Shown: piece by piece, positions 1-6,508 of the stretch
How positions within the stretch are numbered: the stretch's first letter is position 1
How the letters are laid out: the number at the start of each line of letters is the position of its first letter
Assembly (NCBI GenBank): GCA_964292325.1
Contig: CAXYVG010000084.1
Location: forward strand, 1 to 15,242
Origin: CTSoil-075 sp964292325
GTDB lineage: Bacteria > Bacillota > Negativicutes > DSM-13327
Reading direction: 5' to 3'
DNA: 15,242 nucleotides
Translations under genes and position numbers: made by a program
The notes under the pieces: generated by a model
Seen by the model: only the letters and a program-made list of their open reading frames with translations
The model's database searches: none
What the model was told of the DNA's origin: nothing

Positions 1-59
1 TATGAACGATGGGCTGAAGAAAAACATAGTTTTTAATTACTTGTAAAGTGGTGTCTCAC

Positions 60-110
60 AAAAAAAGCACAATGAAAATCAGTTGGAATGATTTTCATTG
101 TGCTTTTTTT
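60..110. terminator. Bidirectional rho-independent terminator in the host flank
   Basis: A perfect inverted repeat has arms 60-80 and 90-103 plus the T tract 104-110. The GCACAATGAAAATC arm is flanked by seven A on the left and its complement by seven T on the right, with a 9-nt loop. It would terminate transcription from either side, so convergent transcription units probably meet here in the host chromosome. Confidence 0.85.
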
Positions 111-136
111 AGGTGTACCGGTTGATTTCGACAAAA

Positions 137-174
137 CAAAAAGCCGGCACTCCCGAATGGAGTACCAGCCTTTT
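137..174 (-). terminator. Original terminator of the tRNA-Ser gene, displaced by the island
   Basis: On the minus strand this reads as a GC-rich hairpin (CTGGTACTCC pairing with GGAGTGCCGG, G-U pairs allowed, one bulged G) followed by CTTTTTGTTTT. It lies about 24 bp beyond the left attachment repeat, exactly where a tRNA terminator would stand if the island were removed. It is now some 14.8 kb from the tRNA, so it no longer serves it directly. Confidence 0.75.
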
Positions 175-197
175 GTCGGACAATAGTTAAAAGTTTT

Positions 198-212
198 TAA
201 GGAGAATGGGGG
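198..212. other. attL core repeat
   Basis: TAAGGAGAATGGGGG is identical to 15025-15039. The GGAGAAT part is the 3' acceptor strand of tRNA-Ser and GGGGG the 3' half of its T stem. To its right the similarity to the tRNA decays at once, as expected where island sequence begins. The crossover lies somewhere within the repeat and cannot be placed more exactly. Confidence 0.85.
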
Positions 213-296
213 TCTCCATCCCATGAAGCTATCAAGCCATGAGAAACGTTGTCAGAGCGCCATTCTTTCAACTATCTGATGGCTATTTTTTGGTTT

Positions 297-318
297 CCAC
301 GTCTATTCCCACGTCTAT
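297..318 (+). repeat. Integrase arm-type binding sites, left pair
   Basis: CCACGTCTAT occurs at 297-306 and 309-318, a 12-bp period, directly beyond the integrase stop codon. The same motif with the same 12-bp period is found near the other end (14905-14926). Same motif, spacing and subterminal position at both ends fit arm-type sites bound by the N-terminal domain of tyrosine integrases. Binding itself is inferred. Confidence 0.8.
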
Positions 319-321
319 GTG

Positions 322-1482
322 TTAAAAATTCACGTATTTTGCGAACTTTTCAGCCGTTTTTTCTTTGGCCTTTTCGGTGACGTGTGCATAGATATTCATT
401 GTCACTTTTATATCAGAGTGTCCAAGTCTATCCTGCACTTCTTTAATAGATGCGCCTGCTTCGAAGAGCAAGCTGCAATGCGTGTGCCGGAAGCCGTGAA
501 CGGTGATTCGCTTCAGATCGTTGCGCTTGATAATCTTGTCGAGTACCTTGTCCGGTTTGGTTGGTACCATGAGTTCATTTTTCGTATTCGGGAAAATCAA
601 CTGCTCACCGCTCATGGTATTGAATCCAAGCTTGAGGAAGTCCATCGCTTGCTGTTTGCGCCACGTTGAGAGCATCGACAGAGTGATGGGGTCCAATGCA
701 ATGGCACGCTTTCCTGCTGCCGTTTTGGGTGTCTGTATGATAAGTCTGCTTTCAAGCCCCCTGGTCAACGTCTTATTGATTGTTACCGTTTCATTGGTGA
801 AATCTAAGTCCTTCCAGGTAAGAGCTAACGCTTCCCCTTTACGCATGCCTGAGAAGGCTAGGAGCCTGAACAAAGTATGGTAAAGCAAGTTATTTGTTTG
901 TTCTGCATATTCCTTGCTGCCTTCAAAAAAGCGTTGTAATTCCATCTTATCGAAATACTTGAGTCCATCTTCTTTGCCCACTTCGGCCATTCTCCGAGGT
1001 AGGGTTACCTTGTCCATCGGATTGCTTTTTAGCAGATCCATGCGGATGGCGAACTTCAAAACAGATGACGTATAGTTTTTGATTACGGTATACTTGGAGT
1101 GGATCCCGAACCATTCATTCACTTTCTTTTGGCAAAAGGAAACAGATATTTTATCCAACTTCATGCTGCCGAAAGCCGGAAGAATATGTTTACCGAATAA
1201 TTGGATCGTTTTATTCAGCGTACTTTCCTTTACGGTGTTGCGGTACTGTTCAAGCCACAGCTCATAAGCAGCCTGAAATGTATCGTCATTCGCTTTAATG
1301 AAGCAACCTTCGTCTACCTCCAATTTTAGCCGGGAGAGGGCGATCGTTGCTTCTTTTTTTGTTCTGAAACCTTGTCTAGTTACCCGGATGCGGTTTCCGG
1401 TGTTCGGATCCGTACCGAGATAAGCTTGAAACATGTAGGCGGTGCTACCGTCTTTTTTTGTGTATTTTTTGATATTAGCCAT
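322..1482 (-). CDS. int: Tyrosine site-specific integrase
   Basis: A 386-aa tyrosine recombinase that would integrate and excise the island at the tRNA-Ser 3' end. The N-terminal part (about 1-60, with KKDGSTAYMFQAYLGTD and a GFRTKKEA segment) is the arm-site-binding domain of Tn916/phage-type integrases, followed by a SAM-like core-binding domain (about 65-165). The catalytic domain shows Arg214 in FSGMRKGEALALTW, His329-x-x-Arg332 in HGFRHTH, His355 in LGHSDI and the nucleophile Tyr365 in NIYAHV, so the active site is complete. I place the start at the ATG of MANIKKY because AGAGGAAG stands just before it; an upstream in-frame ATG at 1512 lacks a good ribosome site. Its stop codon abuts the left arm-type sites, the usual int-att arrangement. 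It follows the repressor gene on the same strand and may share its transcript. Confidence 0.95.
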   Translation of the reverse strand: MANIKKYTKKDGSTAYMFQAYLGTDPNTGNRIRVTRQGFRTKKEATIALSRLKLEVDEGCFIKANDDTFQAAYELWLEQYRNTVKESTLNKTIQLFGKHILPAFGSMKLDKISVSFCQKKVNEWFGIHSKYTVIKNYTSSVLKFAIRMDLLKSNPMDKVTLPRRMAEVGKEDGLKYFDKMELQRFFEGSKEYAEQTNNLLYHTLFRLLAFSGMRKGEALALTWKDLDFTNETVTINKTLTRGLESRLIIQTPKTAAGKRAIALDPITLSMLSTWRKQQAMDFLKLGFNTMSGEQLIFPNTKNELMVPTKPDKVLDKIIKRNDLKRITVHGFRHTHCSLLFEAGASIKEVQDRLGHSDIKVTMNIYAHVTEKAKEKTAEKFAKYVNF

Positions 1483-1527
1483 GATACTTCCTCTTTCTTT
1501 CCGCATGGGCAACGGCTTGTAAGAGGC

Positions 1528-1548
1528 GCCTGGAGACCAGGCATTATA
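1528..1548 (-). promoter_or_regulatory. Stem-loop and possible -10 box ahead of int
   Basis: GCCTGG-AGA-CCAGGC (1528-1542) is a perfect 6-bp hairpin in the int leader, and TATAAT on the minus strand (1543-1548) overlaps the repressor's last bases. No convincing -35 is visible and there is no T run, so this may be an internal promoter or an attenuating hairpin. Confidence is low. Confidence 0.25.
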
Positions 1549-2109
1549 TTATTTTAAATTTCTTCTTTTTTGGATTCCTAACACTAAATATTCCAACGCT
1601 TTTACTTCCTCAATTGTAAGATCTTTGCCATCTAAAGTGATGGCTATTCCTCTTAAGTCTTCATCTGGGCTGACAAAATCCCCAGATGATCTTTTTTCAT
1701 GCACAAGGCGAACTTCTTCTTTTTTTGTGAAGTAGTTTAAGGCATGGTTCAAATTCAACGTCATTTCTGCATTCTTGAGCTGCTCTCTTAAATCGCTAAT
1801 CATATTTGTGGTTTTTATAATATGCACATTGTGACTAGATCGTTCCGCCACTTCTTCATTGAGTATCTTTAATACATCCTCGTTTGAATAAACCTGCATA
1901 TTTGTTTTCAATTGATCCGCCTCTGCCGCATCATCACCTAATGCTATAGATAAAGCTTCGATGATATTTTCTGTAGGTTTCCTTTTGCCACGTTCCAACA
2001 TAGATACATAAGTATGGGATACTCCGCTTTTTTCAGCCAATTTTGCAATCGTTAGGTTTTTTTCTTCCCTTAGCTCTTTCAGGTATTTAGAGAATGAAAT
2101 TTCACTCAT
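1549..2109 (-). CDS. XRE-family master repressor (CI/Stl-like), no peptidase domain
   Basis: A 186-aa protein with a classic N-terminal helix-turn-helix of the XRE/HTH_3 type (about 6-60: LREEKNLTIAKLAEKSGVS then YVSMLERGKRKP). The rest is charged and largely helical (DLREQLKNAEMTLNLNHAL). No S24/LexA-like Ser-Lys peptidase or metallopeptidase motif is visible. It is divergent from the Cro-like gene, with two 17-bp operators in between, so it should hold both promoters. Lack of an autocleavage domain suits satellites, whose repressors are released by binding a helper-phage protein rather than by RecA-driven cleavage; that mechanism is inferred. ATG 2107-2109 is preceded by GGAGG. The C-terminal part is probably the dimerisation and inducer-sensing region. 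Confidence 0.85.
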   Translation of the reverse strand: MSEISFSKYLKELREEKNLTIAKLAEKSGVSHTYVSMLERGKRKPTENIIEALSIALGDDAAEADQLKTNMQVYSNEDVLKILNEEVAERSSHNVHIIKTTNMISDLREQLKNAEMTLNLNHALNYFTKKEEVRLVHEKRSSGDFVSPDEDLRGIAITLDGKDLTIEEVKALEYLVLGIQKRRNLK

Positions 2110-2150
2110 ATATAGAAGCCTCCTTAGTTTCGATTCTTAATTACGAACTC

Positions 2151-2159
2151 ATTATACCA
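2151..2159 (-). promoter_or_regulatory. Leftward (repressor/int) promoter, extended -10
   Basis: On the minus strand the sequence reads TGGTATAAT: a perfect -10 with an upstream TG. No good -35 lies at 17 bp, typical of extended -10 promoters. Operator 2164-2180 covers the spacer and -35 zone, which would allow the repressor to regulate its own gene. Confidence 0.65.
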
Positions 2160-2163
2160 CAAC

Positions 2164-2180
2164 GAAACAAAAATTGTTTA
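2164..2180. promoter_or_regulatory. Operator 1 of the control region
   Basis: GAAACAAAAATTGTTTA is a dyad with arms AAACAA and TTGTTT. It shares the GAAACA-N5-TGTTT pattern with 2239-2255. It lies over the spacer of the leftward promoter. Confidence 0.6.
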
Positions 2181-2198
2181 TATAATTGCTATTGTTGC

Positions 2199-2227
2199 TT
2201 GCTTATAAACAAAATAAGTTGTATGAT
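2199..2227 (+). promoter_or_regulatory. Rightward early promoter
   Basis: TTGCTT (2199-2204) and TATGAT (2222-2227) are separated by exactly 17 bp, a sigma-A promoter pointing at the Cro-like gene. Start of transcription would be near 2234, just ahead of operator 2. Confidence 0.65.
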
Positions 2228-2238
2228 TGTTTTGTAGA

Positions 2239-2255
2239 GAAACAGAACCTGTTTC
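2239..2255. promoter_or_regulatory. Operator 2 of the control region
   Basis: GAAACAGAACCTGTTTC is a perfect 7-bp inverted repeat with a 3-bp centre, of the same 17-bp form as 2164-2180. It lies at the expected start of the rightward transcript, where a bound repressor would block initiation. Confidence 0.7.
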
Positions 2256-2278
2256 GAAGAAAGGGAAGGTGATTGAAA

Positions 2279-2467
2279 ATGAAGGAGAAGGCGAATCCGG
2301 AAATCAGAAAATTGATGAAGGAAAAGAGTATCTATCAGTGGCAAGTGGCGGTTGAATTGGGGATTACTGATGCAACTTTTGTCAGATGGCTTAGATTACC
2401 ACTTGAGGACGAAAAGAAGAATCGAGTTTTGAAAGCAATCGAAGAAGCTGCTACTCAAAACGTATAG
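2279..2467 (+). CDS. Cro-like small DNA-binding protein
   Basis: A 62-aa protein, first gene of the rightward operon. MKEKSIYQWQVAVELGITD followed by ATFVRWLRLPLEDEKKNRVL is the short helix-turn-helix seen in the Cro-position proteins of Gram-positive phages and conjugative elements. It probably competes with the repressor for the two operators and helps lock in the excised state. The ATG start at 2279 is preferred to the in-frame TTG at 2273 because of its spacing from GGGAAGGTGA. The next gene follows after 13 bp, so the two are cotranscribed. Confidence 0.75.
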   Translation: MKEKANPEIRKLMKEKSIYQWQVAVELGITDATFVRWLRLPLEDEKKNRVLKAIEEAATQNV

Positions 2468-2480
2468 GAGGTATAGCGAA

Positions 2481-2756
2481 ATGGCAGAATTGAAAATCCC
2501 GTTGCCGGACAGTTTCCAAGATGAAATAAAAGACATGTTCCGCATGGCTGCATCGCAGGCAATTGATGAAGCAGTTCAACGTGAACGCATCGCAAAAGAC
2601 TGGATGGACCAGAAAACCGCTTGTGAGTACCTTGGCATCAGTTTCGGAACCTTGCAAAACTTCCGCAGACTCGGTTTGAAAATCTCGACCGTACAAGGCA
2701 AGACATTGGTTTCCAAGAAAGAAATCAATCGCTTTTTGGAAGAGCATCAACAATAA
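2481..2756 (+). CDS. Excisionase/AlpA-like helix-turn-helix protein
   Basis: A 91-aa protein with a helical N terminus (about 1-40) and a MerR-like/HTH_17 winged-helix domain (about 42-88: MDQKTACEYLGISFGTLQNF, then the wing VQGKTLVSKKEINRFLEEH). Proteins of this kind in this position act as excisionase or as AlpA-type regulators in islands and phages. Preceded by AGGAGG at a normal distance. A second protein of the same fold lies at 9579-9779; which of them is the true Xis cannot be decided from sequence. Confidence 0.75.
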   Translation: MAELKIPLPDSFQDEIKDMFRMAASQAIDEAVQRERIAKDWMDQKTACEYLGISFGTLQNFRRLGLKISTVQGKTLVSKKEINRFLEEHQQ

Positions 2757-2808
2757 AAAATAGCCGCATGGGCAAATGCGAAAAAGCATCATTTTAGAGG
2801 TAATAGTC

Positions 2809-2943
2809 GTGAATCGTAGACGTGAATTCCCAGAAGGCAATCGCAAATCACTTGAAATCACTTGTAGTATAGGCTTTTTGCAATCGAAGGTTGGAGATAA
2901 CGAATATCAATCAGAGGAAGTTGGTAAAAAATGGATCCATTAA
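2809..2943 (+). CDS. Possible 44-aa protein of unknown function
   Basis: A GTG-started frame preceded by AGAGG at about 8 bp. The product is polar (starts VNRRREFPEGNRKS, ends EEVGKKWIH) and its end overlaps the start of the membrane ORF at 2931. It fills an otherwise empty gap in a tightly packed operon. It has no recognisable motif and may be non-coding. Confidence 0.3.
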   Translation: MNRRREFPEGNRKSLEITCSIGFLQSKVGDNEYQSEEVGKKWIH

Positions 2944-3032
2944 CAGAAGCATACACGGCCGGGGCACTGGTGTCATTGTTGACTTACGGAGTATTAAAAA
3001 TCATATGGAAGTATGCCATCAAAGGAGAGTGA
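2931..3032 (+). CDS. 33-aa single-pass membrane peptide
   Basis: A short frame with a sensible ribosome site (AGAGGAAG). The product has one hydrophobic stretch, GALVSLLTYGVLKIIW (about 11-26), between a polar N terminus (MDPLTEAYTA) and a basic tail (KYAIKGE), as in phage-encoded micro-membrane proteins. Its stop lies 5 bp before the next ATG. The function is unknown; it could alter the membrane or superinfection, but nothing in the sequence shows it. Confidence 0.5.
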   Translation: MDPLTEAYTAGALVSLLTYGVLKIIWKYAIKGE

Positions 3033-3037
3033 ACACA

Positions 3038-3178
3038 ATGAATGCAGCACAAAAAGAAGCGCTTGATCGCATCAAAGAGTTGCTTCACGAGTTCCCGGAC
3101 GAGAGGTATGTCCCGCACGTAACAAGGGAAGACCTGGAAACACTGGTGAAGCTTATCGAAAAAAATGCAAAAAAATAA
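3038..3178 (+). CDS. 46-aa hypothetical protein
   Basis: Starts at ATG 3038, right after AAAGGAGAG; a longer in-frame reading from 2891 has no ribosome site and overlaps two other frames, so I reject it. The product is helical and charged (MNAAQKEALDRIKELLHEFP, then VTREDLETLVKLIEKNAKK), two amphipathic helices joined by an RYVPH turn. No known family comes to mind. It belongs to the early operon upstream of the primase. Confidence 0.55.
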   Translation: MNAAQKEALDRIKELLHEFPDERYVPHVTREDLETLVKLIEKNAKK

Positions 3179-3233
3179 CCCTCAGCGCCGGACAAGCAGA
3201 GAGGGCAATCAATATGAAATACATGTAAATTTT

Positions 3234-3255
3234 ACGGCAAAGGGCCGTCCTTTGC
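3234..3255. promoter_or_regulatory. Intergenic stem-loop before 3286 gene
   Basis: GCAAAGG (3237-3243) and CCTTTGC (3249-3255) form a perfect 7-bp stem; ACGGC (3234-3238) with GCCGT (3244-3248) offers a competing stem. Only short T runs follow, so it is not a standard terminator. It may be an attenuator or an RNA-processing site within the operon. Confidence 0.4.
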
Positions 3256-3285
3256 TCATTCTACCAAAAAAAGGAGCAACTAACA

Positions 3286-3585
3286 ATGAAAACTACAAAT
3301 GAAAAATTACGCAGCTTACTGGCTGGCCTAGATAAAGATTCGAATCTGGAATATATTGGCGCGCTTGCCGAGCAAGTGGAGGACAACTTATCGCATCTTC
3401 AAACAGTTTCAAACAAAGCTGACAATCTAAGTGACTTAAATATCTTTAAACATGAATTCGACAGACTAAGCGGCAGAAATGAAGTGCTGCTAAACATGAT
3501 ATTCAAACTTGTCGATGAAAGCAGCAAAGCCCAAGAAAAGAGTGTTTCACTTGTATTCGAGATGCTGAAGGATTCTGAAAAATAG
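3286..3585 (+). CDS. 99-aa helical protein, paralogue of next gene
   Basis: Not recognised. The sequence predicts almost all helix with heptad-like hydrophobics (LAEQVEDNLSHLQTVSNKAD, FDRLSGRNEVLLNMIFKLVD). Its C-terminal half resembles the following protein: RLSGRNEVLLNMIFKLVDES against RLSSRTDALLKLIEILVNQE. The pair therefore looks like an old tandem duplication and may form a heterodimer. ATG 3286 follows AAAGGAG. Located just upstream of the primase, so replication or regulation is possible but unproven. Confidence 0.7.
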   Translation: MKTTNEKLRSLLAGLDKDSNLEYIGALAEQVEDNLSHLQTVSNKADNLSDLNIFKHEFDRLSGRNEVLLNMIFKLVDESSKAQEKSVSLVFEMLKDSEK

Positions 3586-3600
3586 GAAGGAGAGATTAAT

Positions 3601-3852
3601 ATGAAAGATCAAAAAGACGATGCGGTAACACGCTTAGACTTCGTTCCGATGCTACTTGAACAGATATCAGAGAATAACAAGCTCGTCAGCATGTTGGTTG
3701 CTTCTGGTCCGCTTACCCTGCAGATGAAAAGCGATGCGAGAAGATTAAGCAGCCGGACAGATGCTCTACTCAAGCTGATTGAAATTCTTGTAAATCAAGA
3801 GAAAATCAACCCGGAATTTTACCAAAAAACAATTACTAGTGATGAGTGGTAA
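3601..3852 (+). CDS. 83-aa helical protein, paralogue of previous gene
   Basis: Not recognised. Preceded by AGGAAGGAGAG and 15 bp behind the previous stop. It shares with its neighbour an N-terminal LLEQISENNKLVSM segment (LAEQVEDNLSHLQT there) and the RLSSRTDALLKLIEILVNQE block. Predicted helical and soluble, without metal-binding or catalytic motifs. The close spacing and kinship suggest co-expression and joint function. Confidence 0.7.
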   Translation: MKDQKDDAVTRLDFVPMLLEQISENNKLVSMLVASGPLTLQMKSDARRLSSRTDALLKLIEILVNQEKINPEFYQKTITSDEW

Positions 3853-3861
3853 AAAGTATCA

Positions 3862-3954
3862 ATGAAAGGGAGTGATGCGCAGCTCGTGCAGATAACTTTC
3901 TTCTTAAAAAACGAAGCAAAGCGAGAGGGATGGAAGAACTGCTATGGAAAATAA
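3862..3954 (+). CDS. Possible 30-aa peptide overlapping the primase start
   Basis: The frame encodes MKGSDAQLVQITFFLKNEA followed by KREGWKNCYGK and ends inside the primase gene (stop 3952-3954, primase ATG 3944). Such an overlap would couple translation of the two. The ribosome site is weak. It is plausible only because of the overlap and its filling of the gap. Confidence 0.35.
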   Translation: MKGSDAQLVQITFFLKNEAKREGWKNCYGK

Positions 3955-6178
3955 ACTAAATTTACTTGAACTTCTGGGGTGGGTTCCACCCCATGAACTT
4001 GATTATTCTACATGGTTGGCGGTGGGGATGTCATTGAAATACGAAGGATACTCAGTGCATGACTGGGATTCCTGGAGCCAAGAGGATAGCCGCTATAAGC
4101 CTGGTGAATGCTTCACAAAATGGACCACATTCGAGGGCAACGGTAGTCCAATTACCGGGGCGACGATCACCCAACTAGCCAAAGAAAACGGATGGATGCC
4201 TTTCCGCAAGTCGGAAGAATCTAGGGAATTAGAGTGGGATGCCGAAATTGGTGGGCCTGAAGAGTATGTTGTCATTGATAAGAATTGGATCGAGGGAAAA
4301 GAAATCCAAGAGCCCACCTTCTGGAATCCTGTTAAGGAATTAACCACGTATTTGTCTGTCTTGTTTGAGCCGAACGAGAACGTCGGATATGTGACCGAGA
4401 CTTGGGAAAACGATGAAGGCAAGCACCTTCCGAAGAAGGGGGCGTATGACCGGACCGCTGGAGAGCTTATCCAGGCATTAAATGAATGCCATGGTGATCC
4501 TGGGACCGTCATAGGCGACTACAATCCCAATGCGGGAGCGTGGATTCGTTTTAATCCCTTAGACGGTCAAGGTGTCAAGAATGAAAACGTAACGGAATAC
4601 CGTTACGCACTCGTCGAGTCTGACACAATGGATCTGGAAAAACAAAATGCCATCATCCGGGAGTTGGAATTACCAGTTGCAGCCCTGGTATACAGCGGAA
4701 AGAAAAGTATCCATGCCATCGTAAAAATAGATGCGCCGAACTATGACGAATACAGAAAACGCGTCGACTATCTCTACAATGTGTGCAAGAAGAACGGTCT
4801 GAATATCGATAACCAGAATCGGAATCCTTCGCGACTGAGTAGGATGCCTGGTGTGGAACGAAACGGAAGAAAACAATTCCTCATCGATACCAACATCGGA
4901 AAAGCAAGCTGGGAAGAGTGGCATGAGTGGATAGAAGGTATCAATGATGATTTGCCCGATCCAGAAGGCCTCATTGATACGTGGGGGAATCTTCCGGAAC
5001 TGGCACCGCCGCTCATAGATGGCTTGTTACGGCAGGGACATAAAATGTTAATGGCTGGTCCATCCAAGGCGGGTAAATCCTTCGCTCTCATTGAGCTATC
5101 CATCGCCATTGCTGAGGGGCGTCAGTGGTTAGGCTGGGACTGCACACAAGGAAAAATCCTCTATGTAAACTTAGAGCTGGACCGTGCAAGTGCTTTGCAT
5201 CGATTTGAAGACGTTTATGCAGGGTTGGGTTATCCGCCTCACAACGTTGAGAATATCGACGTATGGAACCTGCGAGGCAAGTCGGTCCCCATGGACAAGT
5301 TAGCGCCCAAGCTCATTCGCAGAGCCCAGAAGAAAAATTATATCGCAGTGATTATTGATCCGATCTACAAAGTTTTGACTGGTGATGAAAATAGCGCAGA
5401 TCAAATGGCCCATTTCACGAATCAATTCGATAAGATTGCCACCGAACTAGGATGCAGCGTCATTTATTGCCACCACCACAGCAAAGGGACCCAAGGTGGG
5501 AAGAAGTCTATGGACCGGGCTTCTGGTTCTGGAGTATTTGCACGAGATCCCGATGCCTTGATAGATCTAGTGGAGCTGGAGATCACCGATAAATTGCTTC
5601 GTTCGATGCAGGAAGATGAGGTTTGCAAGCAGTACGCAGCCGCAATGGAAGAACACAATTTCGATTACTTTGACGAGCATGTCAGAGCCGCAGATTTAGA
5701 AAATGCCTTCCTGATGTCAGACCACGCAAAACGGTCCATACCTGACCACGTAGAAGAAGTAGAACATTCCATCAACGAAGCGTTGAAGTCGTTCAGCGGG
5801 CGTAGCGCTTGGCGTGTAGAGGGTACGCTCCGAGAGTATGCCAAGTTTGAAACCAAAAATATGTGGTTCCAGTATCCCATTCACACGATCGATGAGAGTG
5901 GCGTTCTGAACGACGTTGAGCCCGAAGGAAACTTGCCACCCTGGAAAAATGCTATTGCCAAACGCAAAGACCCCGAAACGAAAAAGGAAGAACGCATTAA
6001 GGCATTCGAAACGGCTTTCCAAGTCCTGGACGATGGACAGACCCCTGTTACCATCGGAACAATGGCTGAATACATGGGAGTCTCCAAGAAAACAGTTCGA
6101 CGTCGCTTAGATGAGGCTGCTGAATTCAAAGCAGTCCCGGTTCAAAATGAAGAAACTAGGATCGAACGGAAAGGGTAG
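3944..6178 (+). CDS. Primase-helicase replication initiator (PriCT-2, AEP-like, RecA-like ATPase)
   Basis: A 744-aa multidomain protein that would initiate and prime replication of the excised island. The N terminus (about 1-90) matches a PriCT-2 type domain: STWLAVGMSLKYEG, WDSWSQEDSRYKPGECFTKW, ITQLAKENGW. The middle (about 200-320) looks like an archaeo-eukaryotic primase core, with LVESD near 223-227 and YSGKKSIHAIVKI near 250. A RecA/RepA-like ATPase follows: Walker A GPSKAGKS (372-379), Walker B VIIDP (about 468-472), and HHHSKG near 510. The C terminus (about 690-735) carries a winged-helix-like segment (TIGTMAEYMGVSKKTVRRRL) that could bind the iterons. Those repeats begin at the stop codon, which overlaps the first one, as in satellites where the origin lies next to rep. 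Start chosen at the ATG overlapping the small upstream frame; the ribosome site is GAGAGG. Confidence 0.9.
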   Translation: MENKLNLLELLGWVPPHELDYSTWLAVGMSLKYEGYSVHDWDSWSQEDSRYKPGECFTKWTTFEGNGSPITGATITQLAKENGWMPFRKSEESRELEWDAEIGGPEEYVVIDKNWIEGKEIQEPTFWNPVKELTTYLSVLFEPNENVGYVTETWENDEGKHLPKKGAYDRTAGELIQALNECHGDPGTVIGDYNPNAGAWIRFNPLDGQGVKNENVTEYRYALVESDTMDLEKQNAIIRELELPVAALVYSGKKSIHAIVKIDAPNYDEYRKRVDYLYNVCKKNGLNIDNQNRNPSRLSRMPGVERNGRKQFLIDTNIGKASWEEWHEWIEGINDDLPDPEGLIDTWGNLPELAPPLIDGLLRQGHKMLMAGPSKAGKSFALIELSIAIAEGRQWLGWDCTQGKILYVNLELDRASALHRFEDVYAGLGYPPHNVENIDVWNLRGKSVPMDKLAPKLIRRAQKKNYIAVIIDPIYKVLTGDENSADQMAHFTNQFDKIATELGCSVIYCHHHSKGTQGGKKSMDRASGSGVFARDPDALIDLVELEITDKLLRSMQEDEVCKQYAAAMEEHNFDYFDEHVRAADLENAFLMSDHAKRSIPDHVEEVEHSINEALKSFSGRSAWRVEGTLREYAKFETKNMWFQYPIHTIDESGVLNDVEPEGNLPPWKNAIAKRKDPETKKEERIKAFETAFQVLDDGQTPVTIGTMAEYMGVSKKTVRRRLDEAAEFKAVPVQNEETRIERKG

Positions 6179-6380
6179 GACAGATACAGGGACAGGGACA
6201 AAATTATGTTTTTGTCTTTGTCCTATGGTAGGTGGGACACAAAGGACAGAAACGCAAATTTCTGTTTTTGTCCTAGGGGTGGGACACATGGGACAAGAGG
6301 GACAAAAAACGTTTTTGGGCTAGGAAGACAAAAACACTATATATATACATAAATGTCTGTCCCTCCTGTCCACCCTGTCC
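6178..6380 (+). other. Iteron-type replication origin
   Basis: GGGACA or GGACA repeats stand at 6178, 6189, 6195, 6234, 6243, 6281, 6290 and 6299 (degenerate at 6324), with inverted TGTCC copies at 6219 and 6269. Part of this block is a tandem duplication of about 45 bp (6195-6240 and 6244-6287). An AT-rich core follows (6331-6353, with ACTATATATATACATAAA). Beyond it only the inverted form appears: TGTCCC at 6358, TGTCC at 6367 and 6376. Iterons of opposite orientation flanking an AT-rich core, next to a primase-helicase gene, is the form of PICI origins. The initiator probably binds the repeats and melts the core. No convincing coding frame occupies the stretch. Confidence 0.85.
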
Positions 6381-6384
6381 GTGT

Positions 6385-6428
6385 GTGTAGTCGTGATTGT
6401 GTAGTCGTGCGTTACGTCACCGCACGAC
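6385..6428. repeat. Direct repeats and hairpin at the origin edge
   Basis: GTGTAGTCGTG occurs at 6385-6395 and 6399-6409 (14-bp period). The second copy is the left arm of a perfect hairpin, GTCGTGCG (6404-6411) with CGCACGAC (6421-6428), loop TTACGTCAC. It may be a single-strand initiation or primase recognition site, a second initiator site, or a barrier to read-through from the primase gene. The role is unknown. Confidence 0.65.
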
Positions 6429-6508
6429 GACATACACTATCGCACTGGACTACAAAAGGCCGAAATCCGAAGAAGAAAAAAATAAAAAAATCAGAGGTGG
6501 ACGCGCTG

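Noticed and set aside
1501..2775. 12-bp repeat CCGCATGGGCAA at 1501-1512 and 2764-2775
   Set aside because: A single pair with no symmetry or shared context; probably chance.
6111..6323. Open frame across the origin on the plus strand
   Set aside because: Its product simply reflects the GGGACA repeats (TDTGTGTK and similar) and it overlaps the end of the primase.
6353..6508. In-frame upstream extension of the 6509-6910 gene starting at an ATG in the origin
   Set aside because: It runs through the inverted iterons and the edge hairpin, gives low-complexity Arg/Val-rich sequence and has no ribosome site; GTG 6509 has one.
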